Positions 13,571 through 25,709 of a stretch of DNA of 64,000 bases are shown here, in pieces. The DNA is from Xanthobacter dioxanivorans (GTDB taxonomy: Bacteria > Pseudomonadota > Alphaproteobacteria > Rhizobiales > Xanthobacteraceae), in the NCBI RefSeq assembly GCF_016807805.1, contig NZ_CP063362.1:3762501-3826500 (forward strand). Reading direction: 5' to 3'. A program made the position numbers and the translations under genes. Position 1 is the stretch's first letter. Each line of letters opens with the position of its first letter. Below the pieces are notes generated by a model. The model was not told where the DNA came from, did not search any database, and was given only the letters and a program-made list of their open reading frames with translations.

Positions 13571-13695
13571 CCCCTTCCCCTTGCGGGAGAGGGGGCCGGA
13601 GCGAAGCGAAGGCGGGTGAGGGGTCTGCCCGGCGCCGGGTCCATCGGCGCCACACCCCTCACCCCAACCCTCTCCCGCTAGGGGAGAGGGGGAGC
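13571..13695. repeat. REP-like repeats between pccB and pccA
   Basis: Two copies of the dispersed palindrome, near 13571-13622 (CCCCTTGCGGGAGAGGGGGC) and 13651-13695 (CCCTCTCCCGCTAGGGGAGA). They lie within what is probably one transcript, so they would form hairpins in the pccB-pccA intercistronic mRNA. Confidence 0.75.
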
Positions 13696-13717
13696 GTCGG
13701 TGCCGCTTGGAAGCCGG

Positions 13718-15250
<1,533 letters not shown>

Positions 15251-15432
15251 GCCGAGCGCCCCTCTCTGGGATGGAATTGTAAACTAGAGTGTAGCGGCGG
15301 GCGGCGCGAAGGAAAGGGCGCCGAACGCACCTTCCTCCGCGCCTGCCTCCCGGCCCTGACCGGACTTGAGCCGGCTTGTTCGCTAGCAGGTGGCGTGCGA
15401 CATTTGAATATGTAAAAGTTCCGTATTGTAAT

Positions 15433-15449
15433 TTGTGAATTCTTCACAA
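15433..15449. promoter_or_regulatory. Perfect 17-bp palindrome, candidate operator of the PccR-like regulator
   Basis: TTGTGAATTCTTCACAA consists of 7-base inverted arms around TTC, in an A+T-rich island between pccB and the divergent regulator gene, 30 bases before the regulator start. Related words lie nearby: ATTGTAAT at 15425 and ATTGTAAA at 15276, close to pccB. PccR-family regulators are known to bind short TTTGCAAA-type palindromes in pcc promoters. The link here is by position and symmetry only. Confidence 0.6.
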
Positions 15450-15478
15450 TCGCGAACCATGGCTGGGGGGAGGGCGCC

Positions 15479-16903
15479 ATGCGCCAGAAGGTGTATGCCG
15501 GCCACGCGGTGCGGCGGCTGCGCGAGAAGCTGGGGCTGAAGCAGAGCGAGCTGGCCCAGCGCCTCGCCGTCTCGCCGTCCTACATCAACCAGATCGAGAG
15601 CAACCAGCGTCCGCTCACCGCCTCCGTCCTCATCGCCATTTCCCGCACCTTCGCGGTGGACATCACCTCGTTCGGGGCGGAGGATCTCGACCGCCTGGTG
15701 GCGGACCTGCGGGAGGTGGCCGCCGACCCGTTCTTCCGCGACCTGGACCTGGGGTTGCAGGACGTGAAGGCGGTGGCCAACCTCTCGCCCGTCTTCGCCC
15801 ATGCGTTCCTGCGCATGCATGTGGCGCTCCAGCGGACGGCGGAGTGGCGCGCCTCCCTCGATGACATGCTCGCCGCCGGCGTCGCGCCGGGCGGGGACGA
15901 TGCCAAGCTGATCCCCTACGAGGAGGTGCGCGACTTCTTCCATTACATTGACAATTACGTGGATGGCCTTGATCGCGCAGCGGAAAATGCCGCCCTTGCG
16001 CTCGGCGTGCTGGACGGGGCGGACCCCGCCGCGGCCTTCGCCGCGCATCTCTCCCGCCGGCACGGCGTGCAGGTGGAGGTGGACCGGCCCGACCCCGAGG
16101 CCCCCCTCTCCCGCTTCGATCCGCGGGCGCGGCGGCTCGTGCTGTCCGGCGTGCTGACGGCGCCCACGCGCGCCTTCCGCATCGCCGCCACCATCGCCCA
16201 GCTGGAGCACGCCGACCTGGTGCAGGAGACGGTGGCCTCGGGCGCCTTCCGCAGCCAGACGGCGGCGGAGATCTGCCGCCTCGCCCTGCACAATTATTTC
16301 GCCGGGGCACTGATGCTGCCCTATCGCCGCTTCCTGGAGCTGGCGCGGACGCTGCGGCACGACCTCGACCGGCTGGTGCTGGAGACCGGGGCGAGCCTGG
16401 AGCAGGTGTGCCATCGCCTCTCCACCCTGCAGCGGCCGGGGGCGAAGGGGGTGCCCTTCTACTTCGCCAAGGTGGACCGGGCCGGCAACATCACCAAGCG
16501 CCATTCGGCGACCCGCTTCCAGTTCGCCCGCCATGGCGGCGCCTGCGCCGCCTGGAACGTGCACGAGGCGTTCGAGATGGCGGGCCGCACTCTGGTGCAG
16601 GTGGGCGAGATGCCCGACGGGGCGCGCTACATCTGCCTCGCCCGCGCGGTCTCCACGCCCAGCCTGCGCCACGGCCAGCCCTCCCGCGCCTTCGCCTTCG
16701 GGCTCGGCTGCGAGGTCTCCTTCGCCCACGACATCGTCTATGCGGACGGGCTGGATCTCAAGGCGGCGCCGGTGGCGCGGCTCGGCGTCTCCTGCCGCAT
16801 CTGCCCGCGCCGGGATTGCGACCTGCGGGCCTTCCCGCCCCTCGACCGGGAAATTCGCATCGACGGGAACGTCCGCGGCATTGTTCCGTTTACCATTTCC
16901 TGA
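15479..16903 (+). CDS. XRE-family short-chain acyl-CoA regulator (PccR/ScfR/RamB-like)
   Basis: Transcription factor of 474 residues. An N-terminal helix-turn-helix of the Cro/CI type occupies about residues 10-65 (VRRLREKLGLKQSELAQRLAVSPSYINQIESNQR). A central IrrE/ImmA-like region follows, then a C-terminal domain ending in the Cys-rich motif CRICPRRDCDLRAFPP seen in this family. Homologues such as PccR of Rhodobacter and RamB of corynebacteria control propionyl-CoA or acetate genes and sense acyl-CoA. It is transcribed away from pccB, so it very likely controls the pcc promoter and its own from the shared region 15251-15478. Its sign of action cannot be told from sequence. Confidence 0.92.
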   Translation: MRQKVYAGHAVRRLREKLGLKQSELAQRLAVSPSYINQIESNQRPLTASVLIAISRTFAVDITSFGAEDLDRLVADLREVAADPFFRDLDLGLQDVKAVANLSPVFAHAFLRMHVALQRTAEWRASLDDMLAAGVAPGGDDAKLIPYEEVRDFFHYIDNYVDGLDRAAENAALALGVLDGADPAAAFAAHLSRRHGVQVEVDRPDPEAPLSRFDPRARRLVLSGVLTAPTRAFRIAATIAQLEHADLVQETVASGAFRSQTAAEICRLALHNYFAGALMLPYRRFLELARTLRHDLDRLVLETGASLEQVCHRLSTLQRPGAKGVPFYFAKVDRAGNITKRHSATRFQFARHGGACAAWNVHEAFEMAGRTLVQVGEMPDGARYICLARAVSTPSLRHGQPSRAFAFGLGCEVSFAHDIVYADGLDLKAAPVARLGVSCRICPRRDCDLRAFPPLDREIRIDGNVRGIVPFTIS

Positions 16904-16985
16904 CGCAATTCGGCCGTGCTGCCGCTCAGGAAACGTCGCGCCTTGGCACATGAAACGCCATGAGCGCGGCGCTAGAGTAACAACG

Positions 16986-17004
16986 TCGACTCTCTCCGAG
17001 TCGA
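16986..17004 (+). promoter_or_regulatory. Short inverted repeat in the leader of the SH3-domain gene
   Basis: TCGACTC and GAGTCGA form 7-base arms around TCTCC, ending directly before the ribosome site GGGAG of the gene starting at 17018. It may be a stem in the 5' leader or an operator; nothing else distinguishes these. Confidence 0.4.
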
Positions 17005-17017
17005 ATGGGAGTGATCC

Positions 17018-18670
17018 ATGAGGGTGCTCAGACTGGCTGGCTGGGTCGCCGGCCTGGCGATGGCAGGGATTGTGTCCGCGCAGGCGGCGCCGGCCTACTC
17101 CACCGCCAACGTGAATATCCGGACCGGCCCGGACACCGAATTCCCGAGCCTCGGCGTGATTCCCGAGGGCTCCCCGGTCGATATCCAGGGCTGCCTCCAG
17201 GATGAATCCTGGTGCGACGTCAGCTGGATGGACTACCGGGGCTGGGTCTACAGCGAATATCTCGGCTTCGAGCAGGAAGGCCGCACCGCGGTGCTTCCCG
17301 ACTGGGGCGTGGCCGCCATCGGCGTGCCGGTGGTCGCCTTTGCCGCGTCCCAGTACTGGAACCAGTATTATGTGGGCCGGCCGTATTATGTGAACCAGCC
17401 CTGGTACGCCGATCGGTACCGGTGGGAGGGCTATAATCCCCGCCCGCGTCCCGGCTGGGGTCCGCCGCCTCCCGGGCCGCGTCAGCCCGGCTGGTGGCGC
17501 TCCGGCTACATGCCGCCTCCCGGCATGCGTCCGCCGCCGCCCGCGCCGCCGCCGCCCCCTCCGGGCTGGAACCGTCCCGGCGGGCCGGGTTACCCCGGCG
17601 GCCCCGGTGGTCCCGGCTATCCGGGCGGTCCCGGTCGTCCGGGTGGCCCCGGCGGACCGGGTGGTCCCGGCTATCCCGGCGGACCCGGCACCCCCGGTGG
17701 TCCGGGTGGTCCCGGCTATCCTGGTGGCCCGGGTGGTCCCGGCGGTCCTGGTGGTCCCGGCACTCCCGGTGGTCCGGGCGGCCCTGGCGGTCCCGGTCGT
17801 CCCGGCCAGCCCGGCATGCCTCCCGGTCAGCCCGGCGGTCCTGGTGGTCCTGGCACTCCCGGTGGTCCGGGTGGTCCGGGCGGTCCCGGTCGTCCCGGCC
17901 AACCCGGCCTGCCTCCCGGTCAGCCCGGCGGTCCTGGTGGTCCCGGCACTCCCGGTGGTCCGGGCGGCCCTGGCGGTCCCGGTCGTCCCGGCCAGCCCGG
18001 CCTGCCTCCCGGTCAGCCCGGTGGTCCTGGGGGTCCCGGCACTCCCGGTGGTCCGGGCGGTCCCGGTCGTCCCGGCCAACCCGGCCTGCCTCCCGGCCAG
18101 CCCGGTGGTCCTGGCGGTCCTGGCACTCCGGGTGGGCCTGGTGGTCCCGGTCGTCCCGGCCTGCCCGGCTCGATTCCTGGCCAGCCTGGCCAGCAGCCTG
18201 GACGGCTGACCCCGCAGGAGCGGCAGCAACAGCAGTTGCAGCAGCGCCAGCAGCAGCTGCAGCAACGCCAGCAGCAGTTCCAGCAGCGTCAGCAGGATCA
18301 GCAGCAGCGTCAGCAGCAGCAGATCCAGGAGCGTCAGCAGCGTCAGCAGCAACAGCAGCAGCAGATCCAGCAGCAGCGTCAGCAGCAACAGCAGCAGATG
18401 CAGCAGCAGCGTCAGCAGCAGCAGCAGCGCCAGCAGGAACAGGTCCAGCAGCGTCAGCAACGCCAGCAGGAGCAGGTCCAGCAGCGCCAGCAGCAGATGC
18501 AGCAACGCCAGCAGCAACAGCAACAGCTGCAGCAGCAGCGCCAGCAGCAACAGCAGCAGTTCCAGCAGCAGCGCCAGCAACAGCAGCAACAGCGCCAGCA
18601 GCAGCAACAGCAGCAGCGCCCGCAGGGCGGCCGCCAGAACTGCAACGGGCCGGACTGCCCGCCGCGCTGA
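17018..18670 (+). CDS. Exported bacterial SH3-domain protein with collagen-like and Gln-rich repeat regions
   Basis: Product of 550 residues. It has a signal peptide (cleavage near VSAQAA) and an SH3b domain at about residues 28-90 ([29 protein letters not shown]...WVYSEYLG). A Tyr/Trp/Pro-rich stretch follows ([21 protein letters not shown]), then about 200 residues of collagen-like Gly-X-Pro triplets (GGPGGPGTP), and about 150 residues dominated by Gln and Arg. It ends with [10 protein letters not shown]. Start 17018 has GGGAG about 7 bases upstream. The SH3b part suggests binding to peptidoglycan. The triplet region could form a stiff rod, although it lacks typical charged collagen triplets. 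A perfect terminator follows. The low-complexity regions make the exact length uncertain between strains and in assembly. Confidence 0.85.
   Translation: MRVLRLAGWVAGLAMAGIVSAQAAPAYSTANVNIRTGPDTEFPSLGVIPEGSPVDIQGCLQDESWCDVSWMDYRGWVYSEYLGFEQEGRTAVLPDWGVAAIGVPVVAFAASQYWNQYYVGRPYYVNQPWYADRYRWEGYNPRPRPGWGPPPPGPRQPGWWRSGYMPPPGMRPPPPAPPPPPPGWNRPGGPGYPGGPGGPGYPGGPGRPGGPGGPGGPGYPGGPGTPGGPGGPGYPGGPGGPGGPGGPGTPGGPGGPGGPGRPGQPGMPPGQPGGPGGPGTPGGPGGPGGPGRPGQPGLPPGQPGGPGGPGTPGGPGGPGGPGRPGQPGLPPGQPGGPGGPGTPGGPGGPGRPGQPGLPPGQPGGPGGPGTPGGPGGPGRPGLPGSIPGQPGQQPGRLTPQERQQQQLQQRQQQLQQRQQQFQQRQQDQQQRQQQQIQERQQRQQQQQQQIQQQRQQQQQQMQQQRQQQQQRQQEQVQQRQQRQQEQVQQRQQQMQQRQQQQQQLQQQRQQQQQQFQQQRQQQQQQRQQQQQQQRPQGGRQNCNGPDCPPR
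17741..18187 (+). repeat. 93-bp/84-bp in-frame tandem repeats within the SH3-domain gene
   Basis: Five units begin at 17741, 17834, 17927, 18020 and 18104. The first three spacings are exactly 93 bases (31 residues) and the fourth is 84 (28 residues, one Gly-Gly-Pro triplet fewer). Each unit codes for a run beginning [13 protein letters not shown] and ending [12 protein letters not shown]. Units differ by a few synonymous changes, so the array is recent and could vary by recombination. Confidence 0.9.
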
Positions 18671-18676
18671 CGAACC

Positions 18677-18710
18677 GGAGCCCGGCCCGCAAGGCCGGGC
18701 TCCTTCCTTT
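18677..18710 (+). terminator. Rho-independent terminator after the SH3-domain gene
   Basis: Perfect 11-base arms GGAGCCCGGCC and GGCCGGGCTCC around loop CGCAA, then TTCCTTT, starting 7 bases after the stop codon at 18670. Confidence 0.85.
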
Positions 18711-18758
18711 CAGGCCACGGCGCCGCCGAGCCCATCGACGGACGGGCCGCGCCGGGCT

Positions 18759-20116
18759 ATGGGCTGGCGCATGTCTCGTCCGGTCTTTCGCTTCGCCCCC
18801 TCGCCCACGGGGCTCCTGCATGTGGGCAATGCCCGCACCGCCTTGCTCAATGCGCTGCTCGCCCGGCGCGGCGGCGGCACCTTCATCCTGCGCTTCGACG
18901 ACACCGACGTGGTCCGCTCGAAGGCGGAATATGCCGATGCCATCCGCGCCGATCTCGCATGGCTCGGCATCGCGCCCGACCTCGTCGTCCGCCAGTCCGA
19001 CCGCGTCGCCGACTATGCCGCGGCGGCCGAGCGCCTGAAGGCGGCGGGCCGCCTTTATCCCGCCTACGAGACCGAGGAGGAGCTGGAGCTGAAGCGCCGG
19101 CTCCAGCGCGCGCGGGGCCTGCCGCCGGTGTATGACCGCGCCGCCCTCGCCCTCGCCGAGGCCGACCGGGCGCGGCTGGAGGCGGACGGCCGGGCGCCGC
19201 ACTGGCGCTTCCGCCTCGCCCAGCGCACCGTCGCCTGGGAGGACGGCGTGCGCGGCCCGCAGCAGGTGGACACGGCGAACCTCTCCGACCCGGTCCTCGT
19301 GCGGGCCGACGGCTCCTACCTCTACACGCTGCCCTCGGTGGTGGACGACATCGCCCTCGGGGTGACGGACGTCATCCGCGGCGAGGACCATGTCACCAAT
19401 ACCGCGGTGCAGATCGAGCTTTTCGAGGCGCTGGGCGGCGCCGTGCCGCGCTTCGCCCACCACAATCTCATCACCCTGCCGAGCGGCGAGGGGCTGTCCA
19501 AGCGGCTCGGGCATCTCTCCCTCGCCGCCTTGCGCGCGGACGGGCAGGAGGCCCTCGCCGTGGCGGCGGCGGCGGTGCTGGTGGGCACGTCCCATGCGGT
19601 GGAGGCGGTGGCGGACCTGGAGGCCCTCGCGGCGAAGGTCGAGCTCTCCGCCATCTCCCGGGCGCCGGCGCGCTTCGATCCGGAGGAGCTTTCGGCCCTC
19701 ACCGCCCGCACCCTGCACATGATGCCCCACGCCGCCGCCGCGCCGCGCCTTGCCGCCCTCGGCATCGGCGGCGGGGACGCCTTCTGGAGCGCGGTTCGGG
19801 GCAACCTGTCCCGCTTCGCCGATGCGGCCGACTGGTGGGAGACGGTGGCGACCCCCGCGCGGGGCTGGTGGCGGACGCGGACCGCGACTTCCTCGCCGTC
19901 GCGGCGGCGGCGCTGCCGGCGGAGCCGTGGGACGGGACCACCTATGCCGCCTGGATCGGCGCGGTGAAGGCGGCGAGCGGGCGCTCGGGCAAGGCGCTGT
20001 TCCATCCGCTGCGCCGCGCCCTCACCGGCCGCGACACCGGTCCGGAACTGGCGGCGCTGCTGCCGCTGATGGGACGCGCGCGCGTCGCCGGGCGACTTCC
20101 GGGCGGGACGGCGTAG
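18759..20116 (+). CDS. gltX: Glutamate--tRNA ligase (frameshifted near the 3' end)
   Basis: Class I aminoacyl-tRNA synthetase that charges tRNA with glutamate. Visible motifs are [15 protein letters not shown] (HIGH box), [13 protein letters not shown], and [11 protein letters not shown] in the KMSKS position. The frame that starts at 18759 (or 18771, [14 protein letters not shown]) is intact to about 19855 (WWETVATP). The conserved C-terminal end ([20 protein letters not shown]...[26 protein letters not shown]) continues in another frame to 20116. At 19851-19858 the sequence has ACCCCCGC; one more C restores a single frame. Alphaproteobacteria often carry two gltX copies, one also used for tRNA-Gln, so loss of one is conceivable. 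The same error type elsewhere makes a base-calling fault more likely. Confidence 0.88.
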
Positions 20117-20188
20117 CCGGTCGGAGGACGCGGCAGGGCGCGGGGCCGCGCCGGCCCAGCCGGAGCGGCCCGGGAGCCGTCCCGTGCC

Positions 20189-21342
20189 TTACTGGCCCGT
20201 GCCTTGGCCTGCGCCCTGGGGGGTGTTCTGCGGGGCGGCGCTCTGCCGGGCCTGCGAGCGGGGCATGGGGACGATGCGCACCTGCCGCTGCCCCGGCTGC
20301 TCCGACTCGGGGGCGAGCGGGGCATCGGCCGTGGCGGCGACGGGGCCGCCCGCGGCCTCGGCCGCCGTGGGGCCCTTGGGCGCCTGCGCCTTGCCCTTGC
20401 CGGGATCGTTGAACTTGGGCTGCGACATCTCCCGCGCCTGCTCCTCGGTCACCAGGATGTCGCCCTTCTTCAGGGTGGTCTCGTCCTCGACGCCGGCGAG
20501 GGCCTGCGCCCACGACTGGCCCGCCGGCTTGCAGGTGCAGGAGGGCACCAGCTCCTTGCGGTAGCGCAGGGCATTGGGCAGCGACATGTAGGACTGCCCG
20601 GAGATGCTCACCGCCGACTTGATGTCGCCGCCATAGGTGAACAGCTGCGCTTCCGAGCCCGGGCACAGCCGCTTGCACAGCTGGTCGTCCTGCGCCGCCC
20701 GGCTGGAATTGGTGCCGCTGGCCATGGGGAAGAAATAGCCGTCGCAGGTGCGCACGCAGACCGTGCGCGAATAGGACGGCTTCGCCTGCTCCAGGGGGCG
20801 AGGTCGATGTCCGGCGCGCTTTCCTCGACGTCGTTCTGGGGGGCGCCGAAGATGGCCTCGAAGAAGTTCTTCGGCCGCTGCGGCTCGGATCGCCGGGCGG
20901 CCTGGACGGCGGCGGTGTATTGCGGCCCGCAATTGTTCTGGGCGAGGGCGACGATGAGCGCCCGGCGCTGGCCGCTCTGGTCCGTGCCACCGCGCTCGAT
21001 GCCCGCGAGCGAGGAGCGCAGGCGGGAGATCTGGTCGCTGATCTGGTCGCATTCCGGCGGGCGCGGGGGCCCCTGGAAGATGAGGAAGCCGCGCGGCGCG
21101 TCACAGCCCATGCCACGGGCCTGCGCGCTGAGGCGGTCGAGGTCGGAGCGCATCTTCGCCGCCTGCGCCTGCTGGGCCGCCGCGTTGCCGCCGCGATCGA
21201 GGGACGCGAGCGCGCCTTCGAGCTGGGCGCAGCTGGCCCCCTGCGCCCATGCCTGGGTGACCGCGCTGATGCCGGTCGCGGCCACGAGGGCCGCGAGCGC
21301 CAGCTTGCGGCCTGTGACGCCCATCCGTCGCGAAAGACCCAT
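20189..21342 (-). CDS. DUF2865 domain-containing exported protein (frameshifted)
   Basis: Exported protein of unknown function found mainly in Hyphomicrobiales. It starts at 21342 (AAGGTAGGA precedes the ATG) with a signal peptide ending near TQAWAQGA. A helical region with paired cysteines follows (GASCAQLEGAL, GMGCDAPRGF), then the DUF2865 core. The core motifs YSRTVCVRTCDGYFFP, LCKRLCPGSEAQLF and PSCTCKPAGQSW suggest several disulfides. The first half ends in frame at about 20800 (DIDLAP), and the core is in another frame. On the coding strand the junction reads CTCGCCCCCTGGAG; one extra C in the run gives DIDLAPLEQAKPSYSRTVC. The tail is low-complexity. It converges with gltX. Confidence 0.82.
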
Positions 21343-21555
21343 TCCTACCTTCTCGCTCGCTCGAAAACGCCCCCGGCCGCCCTCGGCGTCGCCGTTTGTC
21401 CCTCTATAGCCCGACAGGGCCGGCCAATGGTGACGAAACTGTGGCTTCGTCCCGTCCCGCCGGCCGGCCGCGCGCCGCATCGGCCCCCGCTCAAGCCCGC
21501 GCGGCGCAAGCCCGCGCGGCGCCTGAGCGAAACCCGCCCGGCATCGGATCGCGCG

Positions 21556-22650
21556 TCAGATCTTGCCGCGCGATCGGATGTTGAAGTCGTCGAAGGCGTA
21601 TTCCGCGATCCGCCACCACACCAGCTGCTCGCCGCGGATGGCGTTCATGGAATCCAGCGCCTGCTTGAACGCCGGGTTGGTGGCGGCGAGCTCGTTGTAG
21701 AGCTCGAACGACGCCTTGTGCCCGGCCTCCATGATCGAGGCGGGGAAGGGGCGCAGTTCCACCCCCTGCTGCACCAGCCGGCGCAGGGCGGGCGGGTTCA
21801 CCGAATCGTATTTCGCCAGCATCCAGTTGTTGGCGGCCTCGGCGGCGTTGCGCACGATGGCCTGGTAGTGTTTGGGCAGGGCGTTCCACTGGTCGTTGTT
21901 GACCACCAGGTGGAGCATGGCGCCGCCTTCCCACCAGCCCGGATAGTAATAGTATTTCGCCACCTTCACGAGGCCGAGCTTCTCGTCGTCATAGGGGCCG
22001 ACGAACTCCGCCGCGTCGATGGAGCCGCGCTCCAGCGCCGGATACACGTCACCGGGGGCGATCTGCTGGGGCACCACGCCGAGCTTGGCCAGCACCTGCC
22101 CGCCGATGCCGCCGATGCGGAACTTCAGCCCCTTGAGGTCCTCGACGCCGTTCAGCTCCTTGCGGAAGAAGCCGCCCATCTGGCACCCCGAATTGCCCAT
22201 GGGCATGGAGGTGACATTATACTTGGCCAGCACGCCGTTGATGATCTCCGCCCCGCCGCCGAAGAACCACCAGGAGTGCTGCTGGCGCGAATTGAAGCCG
22301 AACGGCACGCCGGTGCCGAAGGCCAGCGCCGGGTCCTTGCCGGTGTAGAAATAGGTGGCTGTCTGCGCGCACTCCACCGAGCCCTTGGACACCGCATCGA
22401 GCGCCTGCAGCCCCGGCACCAGCTCGCCGGCCTGGAAGGTCTGGATCTGGAAGCGGCCGTCGGTGGCCTCGGACACGTACTGCGCGAAGATCTGCGCGGT
22501 GCCGAAGATGGTGTCGAGCGCGCGCGGGAAGGAGGAGGTGAGGCGCCACTTCACCTCCGGCTGCGTCTGCGCCACCGCCGGTGCGGCAAGGGCCCCCGTG
22601 GCGAGCGCACCCGCGGATGCGCCAATGAAGTGCCGGCGCCTGATGTCCAT
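21556..22650 (-). CDS. TRAP transporter solute-binding protein (DctP/TakP-like)
   Basis: Periplasmic substrate receptor of 364 residues. Start 22650 has GGAGC 6 bases upstream. The N terminus carries a twin-arginine-like signal (MDIRRRHFIGASAGALATGA...AVAQ). The body has hallmarks of the TakP/FcbT1 branch (SFPRALDTIFGTAQIFAQYV, GVPFGFNSRQQHSWWFFGGG, IGGIGGQVLAKLGVVPQQI). That branch binds monocarboxylates such as 2-oxo acids. No DctQ or DctM membrane subunit is present within the window, so it either works with a transporter encoded elsewhere or has a sensing role. Neighbours on both sides are unrelated exported proteins. Confidence 0.93.
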   Translation of the reverse strand: MDIRRRHFIGASAGALATGALAAPAVAQTQPEVKWRLTSSFPRALDTIFGTAQIFAQYVSEATDGRFQIQTFQAGELVPGLQALDAVSKGSVECAQTATYFYTGKDPALAFGTGVPFGFNSRQQHSWWFFGGGAEIINGVLAKYNVTSMPMGNSGCQMGGFFRKELNGVEDLKGLKFRIGGIGGQVLAKLGVVPQQIAPGDVYPALERGSIDAAEFVGPYDDEKLGLVKVAKYYYYPGWWEGGAMLHLVVNNDQWNALPKHYQAIVRNAAEAANNWMLAKYDSVNPPALRRLVQQGVELRPFPASIMEAGHKASFELYNELAATNPAFKQALDSMNAIRGEQLVWWRIAEYAFDDFNIRSRGKI

Positions 22651-22858
22651 GTCTTGCTCCTTGGGCCTTTTTTTGTCGGAGGTATTTTTCCAAACCGGGC
22701 GATGGGGCGAAGGGGTGTCATGGCGCGCGCCGCGCGTCAATCGCCGGCTGGCGCCCGGCCCGCCGGCCTGCCGGGGCAAGGCGGCGCGGCGCGGCCCCGC
22801 CCGCCCTTCCGTCCCGCCGTGCGCCGCTTATATGGAGGAAGCCAATCAGGGGGGTCCC

Positions 22859-23397
22859 ATGAAGCCTGTGTTCGTCCGGCCGCGCGCGGTCATCCACCTT
22901 CTCGCCGCGCTGGCGCTGTTGCTGCCGGTGCTCGGCGCGGGGGCGCCTCGGCGCAGGAGCCGAACCTCATCTTCAAGAAGTCCACCGTCTGGAAGTTCCT
23001 GACCCCCGACGACAAGCTCGCCGTCTACGGCATCGATGATCCGGTGGTGGACGGCGTCGCCTGCCACTACACGACGCCGGAGAAGGGCGGCGTGAAGGGC
23101 ATGGTCGGCCTCGCCGAGGAGGTCTCGGACATCTCGCTCGCCTGCCGGCAGGTGGGTCCCATCTCGTTCAAGGGCAAGTTCGACCAGGGCGACGTGGTGT
23201 TCCGCGAGAGCCGGTCCTTCTTCTTCAAGAAGATGCAAATCGTGCGCGGCTGCGATACCAAGCGCAACGTGCTGGTCTATCTCGTCTATTCCGACAAGCT
23301 GATCGACGGCAGCCCGAAGAATTCCACCTCCACCGTGCCCATCATGCCGTGGGGCGGCGGCGCGGACGTGCCGAAATGCGCCGATTTCCTGCGGTGA
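22859..23397 (+). CDS. creA: CreA family protein (frameshifted in the signal peptide)
   Basis: Small exported protein of unknown function, conserved in proteobacteria. From about 22955 the frame is complete and clearly CreA: EPNLIFKKSTVWKFLTPDDKLAVYGIDDP, GVACHYT, ISLACRQVGPI, FFFKKMQIVRGCDTKRNVLVYLVYSDKLIDGSPKNS. The likely ATG at 22859 begins MKPVFVRPRAVIHLLAALALLLPVLGAG, a signal peptide in a different frame. They meet in GCGCGGGGGCGCC at about 22938-22948, where one more G yields GAGGASAQEP. Without it no signal peptide is joined to the mature protein. Total corrected length is about 179 residues. It converges with the small secreted-protein gene at 23444. Confidence 0.85.
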
Positions 23398-23443
23398 GCG
23401 CCGTCCCGGCGCGCGGCCCTGGCGCGCGGTCCTGGCGTGCGCC

Positions 23444-23755
23444 TCACCGCGTGCAAGTGATGGCCACGGCTTCCGCGCACAGGGGGCCGGTGCAGGCGGC
23501 CTCGGCCGCGCCGGCGCGGGTCGAGGTGAGCGGGGTTTCCGCCACGCGGCCGAAATCGATGGCGTGGTCGTAATCATGCGAGCGGCACCAGGCGGCGGCC
23601 GCCTTCTCGCCGCAGGGCGCGCCCGACGACAGGCAGGCGTCGATGCCGTATCCGTCGGAATTGTCGATGATGAAGATGCGGGTTTCGGCCGCGGCGGGGA
23701 CAGCGAGCGACAGGCCCGCCACGGCCGCGAAAACCAGCGCTTGAATGATCTGCAT
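23444..23755 (-). CDS. Small exported Cys-rich protein, function unknown
   Basis: Product of 103 residues with a signal peptide (MQIIQALVFAAVAGLSLAVPAAAE). The mature part has six cysteines (IDACLSSGAPCGEK, AWCRSHDY, AACTGPLCAE, ITCTR), so up to three disulfides are possible. I do not recognise a named family. Start 23755 gives the complete signal peptide, but no strong ribosome site is visible. Convergent with creA at 46 bases. Confidence 0.68.
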   Translation of the reverse strand: MQIIQALVFAAVAGLSLAVPAAAETRIFIIDNSDGYGIDACLSSGAPCGEKAAAAWCRSHDYDHAIDFGRVAETPLTSTRAGAAEAACTGPLCAEAVAITCTR

Positions 23756-24320
23756 GGGGAACGAACGGCCTCTCGGACGAAGGCGCAGGACCTGCGCCGT
23801 CCCGAAGGACGGCATCCGCAGGACGCTGCAGGATGCCGGGGACGGAGGGGACGGACCGCGCGGGATGAGCCGCCCGGGTGCCGCTGGCGCGCCTTCGCCT
23901 CCGGGATAGCCGCGCCGGCCGGCACCGGTCAAGCGCGGCCCGATAACACTTTCAGGAGCGGGCCGGCGGCCGCCGGCCGGGGGCGGGGAGGGCATGCCGT
24001 GCCTCCCGGCTCGCCGCCGGTGAAGCGCGCGGCGTCCGCCCGCGGCCGTGCGAAAGCTCTTGACGCCCGCGCCCGCCCGAACCATTGTCCCGCGCCATGA
24101 ACGGTCGAAATGCCATCATCCGCGCCTTCGCGGCGATTATTTGCGGTTAGCCGAAAAGCTGGCCGCGGCCGTCCCTTGCTGCACCCTTAAATCTTAAGGA
24201 CCTGGACGCCCCGGCCGGTGGACCGGCACGGCGCATTGCGCGCCAGGGGCTCGCGCCGTTCCGCCTTGCGGGGCGGGGCAACGCGATCCCCCTTCGGTTA
24301 AGAGTTCGGGGGAACGATCC
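23756..24320. other. 565-base gap without a recognised gene
   Basis: The stretch upstream of cysS shows no homologous gene. It contains a 17-codon open frame at 24097-24150 (MNGRNAIIRAFAAIICG), a GGCCGCGGCC palindrome near 24162, a 15-bp palindrome CCTTAAATCTTAAGG at 24185-24199, and then the cysS start. A promoter is likely here, but I cannot place -35/-10 boxes with confidence. Confidence 0.5.

Positions 24321-25705
<1,385 letters not shown>

Positions 25706-25709
<4 letters not shown>

Noticed and set aside
15383..20116. Long minus-strand frames with Leu-rich, Asp/Arg-rich or Ala-rich runs opposite the SH3-domain gene
   Set aside because: They are complements of the CAG-rich and GGTCCC repeats; no start, ribosome site or homology supports them.
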